NCBI GenBank assembly: GCA_016714565.1
Contig: JADKDM010000010.1
Location: 62,001-126,000, forward strand
Source of the DNA: Candidatus Villigracilis propinquus
Lineage (GTDB): Bacteria; Chloroflexota; Anaerolineae; Anaerolineales; Villigracilaceae
Length of the DNA: 64,000 nt
Reading direction: 5' to 3'
Shown: positions 59,875 to 64,000 of the stretch, one piece after another
Numbering within the stretch: the stretch's first letter is position 1
Layout: every line of letters starts with the position of its first letter
Translations under genes and position numbers: made by a program
Notes under the pieces: model-generated
Databases searched by the model: none
What the model was told of the DNA's origin: nothing
The model's input: only the letters and a program-made list of their open reading frames with translations

Positions 59875-59914
59875 CAGTACCCCGTGAGTTTTGTAACTCA
59901 CGGGGTACTGTTTT
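59875..59914 (+). terminator. intrinsic terminator after the NHL gene
   Basis: CAGTACCCCGTGAGTT and its complement make a 16-bp stem with a 4-base loop, followed by T4. Confidence 0.88.
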
Positions 59915-60027
59915 GAGTATAGTTTTTTCTGGTGATATAATACCGATGCTTTTTACAAAATATCGCAAGATTTAAGAAGAAAAAAAACTTAATAGGCGAT
60001 AAATAAAATACCCTGCGAGGGAGAATA

Positions 60028-61167
<1,140 letters not shown>

Positions 61168-61169
61168 CC

Positions 61170-62033
61170 ATGAGCATCCTAGTTGATAAGAACACCCGCC
61201 TCATTGTTCAGGGTATCACTGGCAACGAAGGCTTATTCCACACCACACAAATGGTCGCCTACGGCACCAATGTTGTCGGCGGCGTGACCCCCGGCAAAGG
61301 CGGCGAATGGGTTCTGGACGGCAAACTGCCCGTCTTCGACTCCGTGAAGATGGCAAAGGAAGCCACCGACGCGAACGCCACCATCATCTTCGTCCCCGCC
61401 CGCTTCGCCCCAGACGCCATGTTTGAAGCCGCAGACGCAGGCATTCCCCTCATCATCTGCATCACCGAAGGCGTAGTTGTGCAGGACATGATGCGCGTGC
61501 GCAACTACCTCGACCAGAAAAAGGTCCGCCTCATTGGACCGAACTGCCCAGGCTTGCTCACCCCTGGTGAAGCCAAAGTCGGCATCATCCCCGGCGACAT
61601 CGCCATCCCCGGCAATGTCGGCGTAGTCTCCCGCTCCGGCACACTCACCTATGAAGTGCTCTACGCCATGAAGAACCTCGGCATGGGTGCATCCACCTGC
61701 GTGGGCATCGGCGGCGACCCGATCAACGGCACCAACTTCCTCGATGTCTTGGAAATGTTCGAACACGACCCCAAGACCGAGAAGGTCATAATGATCGGTG
61801 AGATCGGCGGTAATGAAGAAGAAAAAGCCGCAGCCTACATCGCATCCAAAATGACCAAGCCCGTCGCATCCTTCATCGCCGGTCAGACTGCGCCTGCAGG
61901 AAAACGTATGGGGCATGCAGGTGCCATCATCGAAGGCGGCGCAGGCACAGCCGCAGACAAGATCAAGGCCCTCGAAGCCGCTGGCGTAAAAGTCGCCAAG
62001 CACCCGGAAGAAATTCCAACCCTTTTGCTGTAA
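61170..62033 (+). CDS. sucD: succinate-CoA ligase, alpha subunit
   Basis: A 287-residue subunit. The CoA-binding Rossmann domain is followed by the phospho-histidine H249 in GKRMGHAGAI. The GPNCPGLL and SRSGTLTYE motifs are normal. It is translationally coupled to sucC and followed by a terminator. Confidence 0.96.
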   Translation: MSILVDKNTRLIVQGITGNEGLFHTTQMVAYGTNVVGGVTPGKGGEWVLDGKLPVFDSVKMAKEATDANATIIFVPARFAPDAMFEAADAGIPLIICITEGVVVQDMMRVRNYLDQKKVRLIGPNCPGLLTPGEAKVGIIPGDIAIPGNVGVVSRSGTLTYEVLYAMKNLGMGASTCVGIGGDPINGTNFLDVLEMFEHDPKTEKVIMIGEIGGNEEEKAAAYIASKMTKPVASFIAGQTAPAGKRMGHAGAIIEGGAGTAADKIKALEAAGVKVAKHPEEIPTLLL

Positions 62034-62037
62034 TTCA

Positions 62038-62074
62038 AAAAGCTCGTTCGGGATCGCCGAACGAGCTTTTTATT
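62038..62074 (+). terminator. sucCD terminator
   Basis: AAAAGCTCGTTCGG / CCGAACGAGCTTTT, a 14-bp stem with a 5-base loop and a T-rich tail. Confidence 0.9.
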
Positions 62075-62099
62075 ACAATCAATACCTATCAGAAACACG

Positions 62100-62124
62100 A
62101 GAGCCGCCTGATGAGGGCGGCTCT
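62100..62124 (-). terminator. hairpin past the acpP gene
   Basis: AGAGCCGCC / GGCGGCTCT, a 9-bp stem with a 7-base loop. The T-tail on the minus strand is weak, so this is a probable terminator only. Confidence 0.55.
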
Positions 62125-62148
62125 ACGGTTATAATCCCAAACAATAAA

Positions 62149-62385
62149 TTACTTCTTGCGGGCGTCGATATAGGTAACTGCATCGCCCACAGTGACGATC
62201 TTCTGGGCGTCTTCATCGGAGATCTCAGCGCCGAATTTATCTTCAAACGCCATGATCAATTCAACGAGGTCGAGTGAATCAGCTTCGAGGTCCTCACGGA
62301 AGCGCGCTTCCGGTGTGATCTTAGCCTCGTCCGCGCCGAGCAGATCTTTTACGATCGCCTTAAGTTCAGTATATGTGTCAGACAT
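62149..62385 (-). CDS. acpP: acyl carrier protein
   Basis: A 78-residue acidic protein. The phosphopantetheine attachment site is S37 in ADSLDLVEL. It carries fatty-acyl intermediates for lipid synthesis. The start at 62385 has GGAGG five bases upstream, preferred over an upstream in-frame ATG. No fab genes lie nearby. Confidence 0.95.
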   Translation of the reverse strand: MSDTYTELKAIVKDLLGADEAKITPEARFREDLEADSLDLVELIMAFEDKFGAEISDEDAQKIVTVGDAVTYIDARKK

Positions 62386-62477
62386 TACAGCCTCCATTAA
62401 TTTTGATTGATGTTTTATTTATTGTAATCGCTTGACAAACCCTGTCAAGCAGTCATCACACTCAGGAACACTACCCT

Positions 62478-63506
62478 ATGACAAAAGTTGCGCCAATCGA
62501 CCAAAGAAAGTCCGATCACATTAAAATCAACTTAGAACAGGATGTTCGCTCTGCGTTGACCAGTGGGCTTGAAAAGTATCACTTTATTCATGAAGCACTG
62601 CCCGAACTGGACTTAAACCGCCTCGACACCAGCTGCAAACTGTTTGGCAAGCAATTGACATCACCCACCCTTATCAGCTCGATGACCGGCGGCACCTCCG
62701 AAGCAGAGACGATCAACCTGCGTCTCGCGGAAGCCGCGCAGGAATGCGGCATCGCCATGGGAGTCGGTTCACAGCGCGCCGCCATCGAACATCCCGAGCA
62801 GGCAACCACATTTCAAGTCCGCCGCGTGGCTCCTGACATTTTACTGTTTGCAAATATCGGAGCCGTCCAATTCAACTACGGCTTTGGCGTGGATGAATGC
62901 CGCCGTGCCGTGGACATGATCCAAGCTGATGCGCTTTACCTGCATCTTAATCCATTGCAGGAAGCTGTGCAGGATGCTGGCGACACAAACTGGGTCGGCC
63001 TTGCAGGCAAGATCGAAGAAGTGTGCAAAAAACTTGAAGTACCTGTCATTGCAAAAGAAGTCGGCTGGGGAATTTCCGAACACACCGCGGAAATCCTCGC
63101 CAATTGCGGCGTGCAAGCCATTGACGTGGCCGGCGCGGGCGGTACAAGCTGGTCTCAGGTTGAGATGCACCGCGCACCGGACGAATTCACACGAAACCTC
63201 GCAGCCACATTCGTCGGGTGGGGAATTCCAACTGCTGAATCAATTGTCAGCGTGAAAAGAGCCGTGCCCGAGATGACGGTCTTCGCCAGCGGCGGAATCA
63301 AAGACGGGCTCGACATCGCCAAATCTGTTGCTCTCGGTGCCACCCTCGGCGGCATGGCGGGACAATTCCTCAAAGCCGCTGCCATCTCCACCGAAAAAGC
63401 CGTGGATATGATCAAGCTGACAAAGCGGCAGATCGAAGTGACCATGTTTGCGTGCGGGGCGGGCTCGCTAAATGAATTGAAACAAGGCAAGCTGCAAGAG
63501 CGCTAA
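62478..63506 (+). CDS. fni: isopentenyl-diphosphate delta-isomerase, type 2
   Basis: A 342-residue FMN enzyme interconverting IPP and DMAPP for isoprenoids. The N-terminal RKSDHIKINLEQDV, the SSMTGGT FMN loop, GVGSQRAAIE, AGAGGTSWSQVE and ASGGIKDGLD are type 2 signatures. A type 2 isomerase is frequent in Chloroflexota. It is divergent from acpP. Confidence 0.94.
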   Translation: MTKVAPIDQRKSDHIKINLEQDVRSALTSGLEKYHFIHEALPELDLNRLDTSCKLFGKQLTSPTLISSMTGGTSEAETINLRLAEAAQECGIAMGVGSQRAAIEHPEQATTFQVRRVAPDILLFANIGAVQFNYGFGVDECRRAVDMIQADALYLHLNPLQEAVQDAGDTNWVGLAGKIEEVCKKLEVPVIAKEVGWGISEHTAEILANCGVQAIDVAGAGGTSWSQVEMHRAPDEFTRNLAATFVGWGIPTAESIVSVKRAVPEMTVFASGGIKDGLDIAKSVALGATLGGMAGQFLKAAAISTEKAVDMIKLTKRQIEVTMFACGAGSLNELKQGKLQER

Positions 63507-63529
63507 CCACGAACATAAACGAGGTGACA

Positions 63530-64000
63530 ATGCCTACTCTTGATCTCGAAATTGATTATGCTCATGAACAATACGGTTGGATCGATTGCACGATCACCGT
63601 GGACGGCACTCCCCATCACCTGAGCGCCAGCGGTGCCATTCCTCCATTTTCACATTTGATGTATTTCATCAGAGCAGCGGCTGGAAACGACCTTCCGCAT
63701 TCGTTCGATTGGGATGAAGAGGGTTTTGGCGCAAAGTTCGAAGTGAGCGCAGTAAAGGACAGCCCGCTCCTGCATTTGAACATCACGCATCAAATCGATG
63801 AGAAAGTTGAGGTCTGGGTGGATGCAGATATGGAACGCGAGACCATCGTTCAAGCCTTCCTCCCGCCTCTTGTGGATCTTGTTCAAAATTTTGACCGCGG
63901 GTGGGCGCCGCCGCGCCGGATCGTAGAGAATATTCAAAACGCCGTCGCAAGGGGGCTGCCTCTTCGTCCCGACCCGCATGCCCCGAAGCACGCAGATTTC
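63530..64000 (+). CDS. hypothetical protein, 3' end cut by the window
   Basis: 157 codons starting MPTLDLEIDYAHEQYGWIDC run to the window edge. GAGGTG precedes the ATG. The first 100 residues are mixed beta and acidic with several aromatics, and a later stretch is basic and Pro-rich. No known motif is recognised and the function is unknown. It follows fni by 23 bases and may be cotranscribed. Confidence 0.6.
   Translation, partial: MPTLDLEIDYAHEQYGWIDCTITVDGTPHHLSASGAIPPFSHLMYFIRAAAGNDLPHSFDWDEEGFGAKFEVSAVKDSPLLHLNITHQIDEKVEVWVDADMERETIVQAFLPPLVDLVQNFDRGWAPPRRIVENIQNAVARGLPLRPDPHAPKHADF

Noticed and set aside
61233..62003. 256-codon minus-strand frame inside sucD
   Set aside because: Antisense shadow caused by codon bias; no ribosome site and abnormal composition (Gly/Asp/His/Cys rich).

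Overview
The window reads as chromosomal DNA of a Chloroflexota bacterium, most likely class Anaerolineae. This is inferred from the protein style, not from a placed marker: lipoproteins with Thr/Pro linkers, an NBR1-Ig-like membrane protein, an Agl23-like protein joined to NHL repeats, fused cytochrome oxidase genes, and large GT-C membrane proteins. There is no rRNA, CRISPR array, prophage or insertion sequence with a transposase. One tRNA (Leu, UAG) is present.

Layout. 1-6.9 kb: small conserved genes, two orphan response regulators, a c-type cytochrome lipoprotein, GDPD and DUF1684, a nitroreductase, and a deacetylase overlapping an SH3 lipoprotein. 7-11.5 kb: class III aminotransferase, guaB, purA. 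11.5-16.2 kb: solo BrnT-like toxin, histidine phosphatase, GlsB membrane protein, two NmrA-like proteins and two TetR regulators. 16.4-26.1 kb: catabolic genes (class II aldolase, aminomutase-like aminotransferase, 2-hydroxyacid dehydrogenase, MFS carrier, Thr/Ser dehydratase, mmuM, xylulokinase-like kinase). 26.1-28.7 kb: a decayed gene and a repeat-built multiheme lipoprotein. 29-36 kb: a complete A2-type cytochrome c oxidase locus (coxB with fused cytochrome c, coxA, fused subunit IV-III, SCO1, a cupredoxin-like protein, SURF1, fused ctaA-ctaB). 36-39 kb: two GT-C membrane proteins. 39-44.5 kb: rpoD and a Gld-type ABC cluster. 44.6-47.8 kb: alaX relic, two PQQ-propeller lipoproteins, bcp. 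47.9-51.3 kb: tRNA-Leu, tig, clpP, HAD phosphatase. 51.4-59.9 kb: NBR1/FN3 protein, rlmN, MBOAT plus AlgX/J-like O-acetylation pair, Agl23-NHL protein. 60-64 kb: sucCD, acpP, fni and a partial unknown gene.

Three themes stand out. First, an aerobic respiratory module is packed into one 7-kb co-directional locus with several gene fusions, opposite a lipoprotein whose heme repeats arose by a recent 935-bp tandem duplication. Second, the spacers carry three kinds of repeats: strictly 7-nt-periodic degenerate arrays (some inside genes), a GTCATTGCGAG-bounded palindromic family (three copies, each just before a gene), and a cruciform element. Third, five genes are each broken by an apparent one-base change, mostly in homopolymers. 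These may be consensus errors or real decay and must be resolved before the proteins are used. Starts were chosen from visible Shine-Dalgarno spacing or from a -10 box positioned for leaderless transcription.
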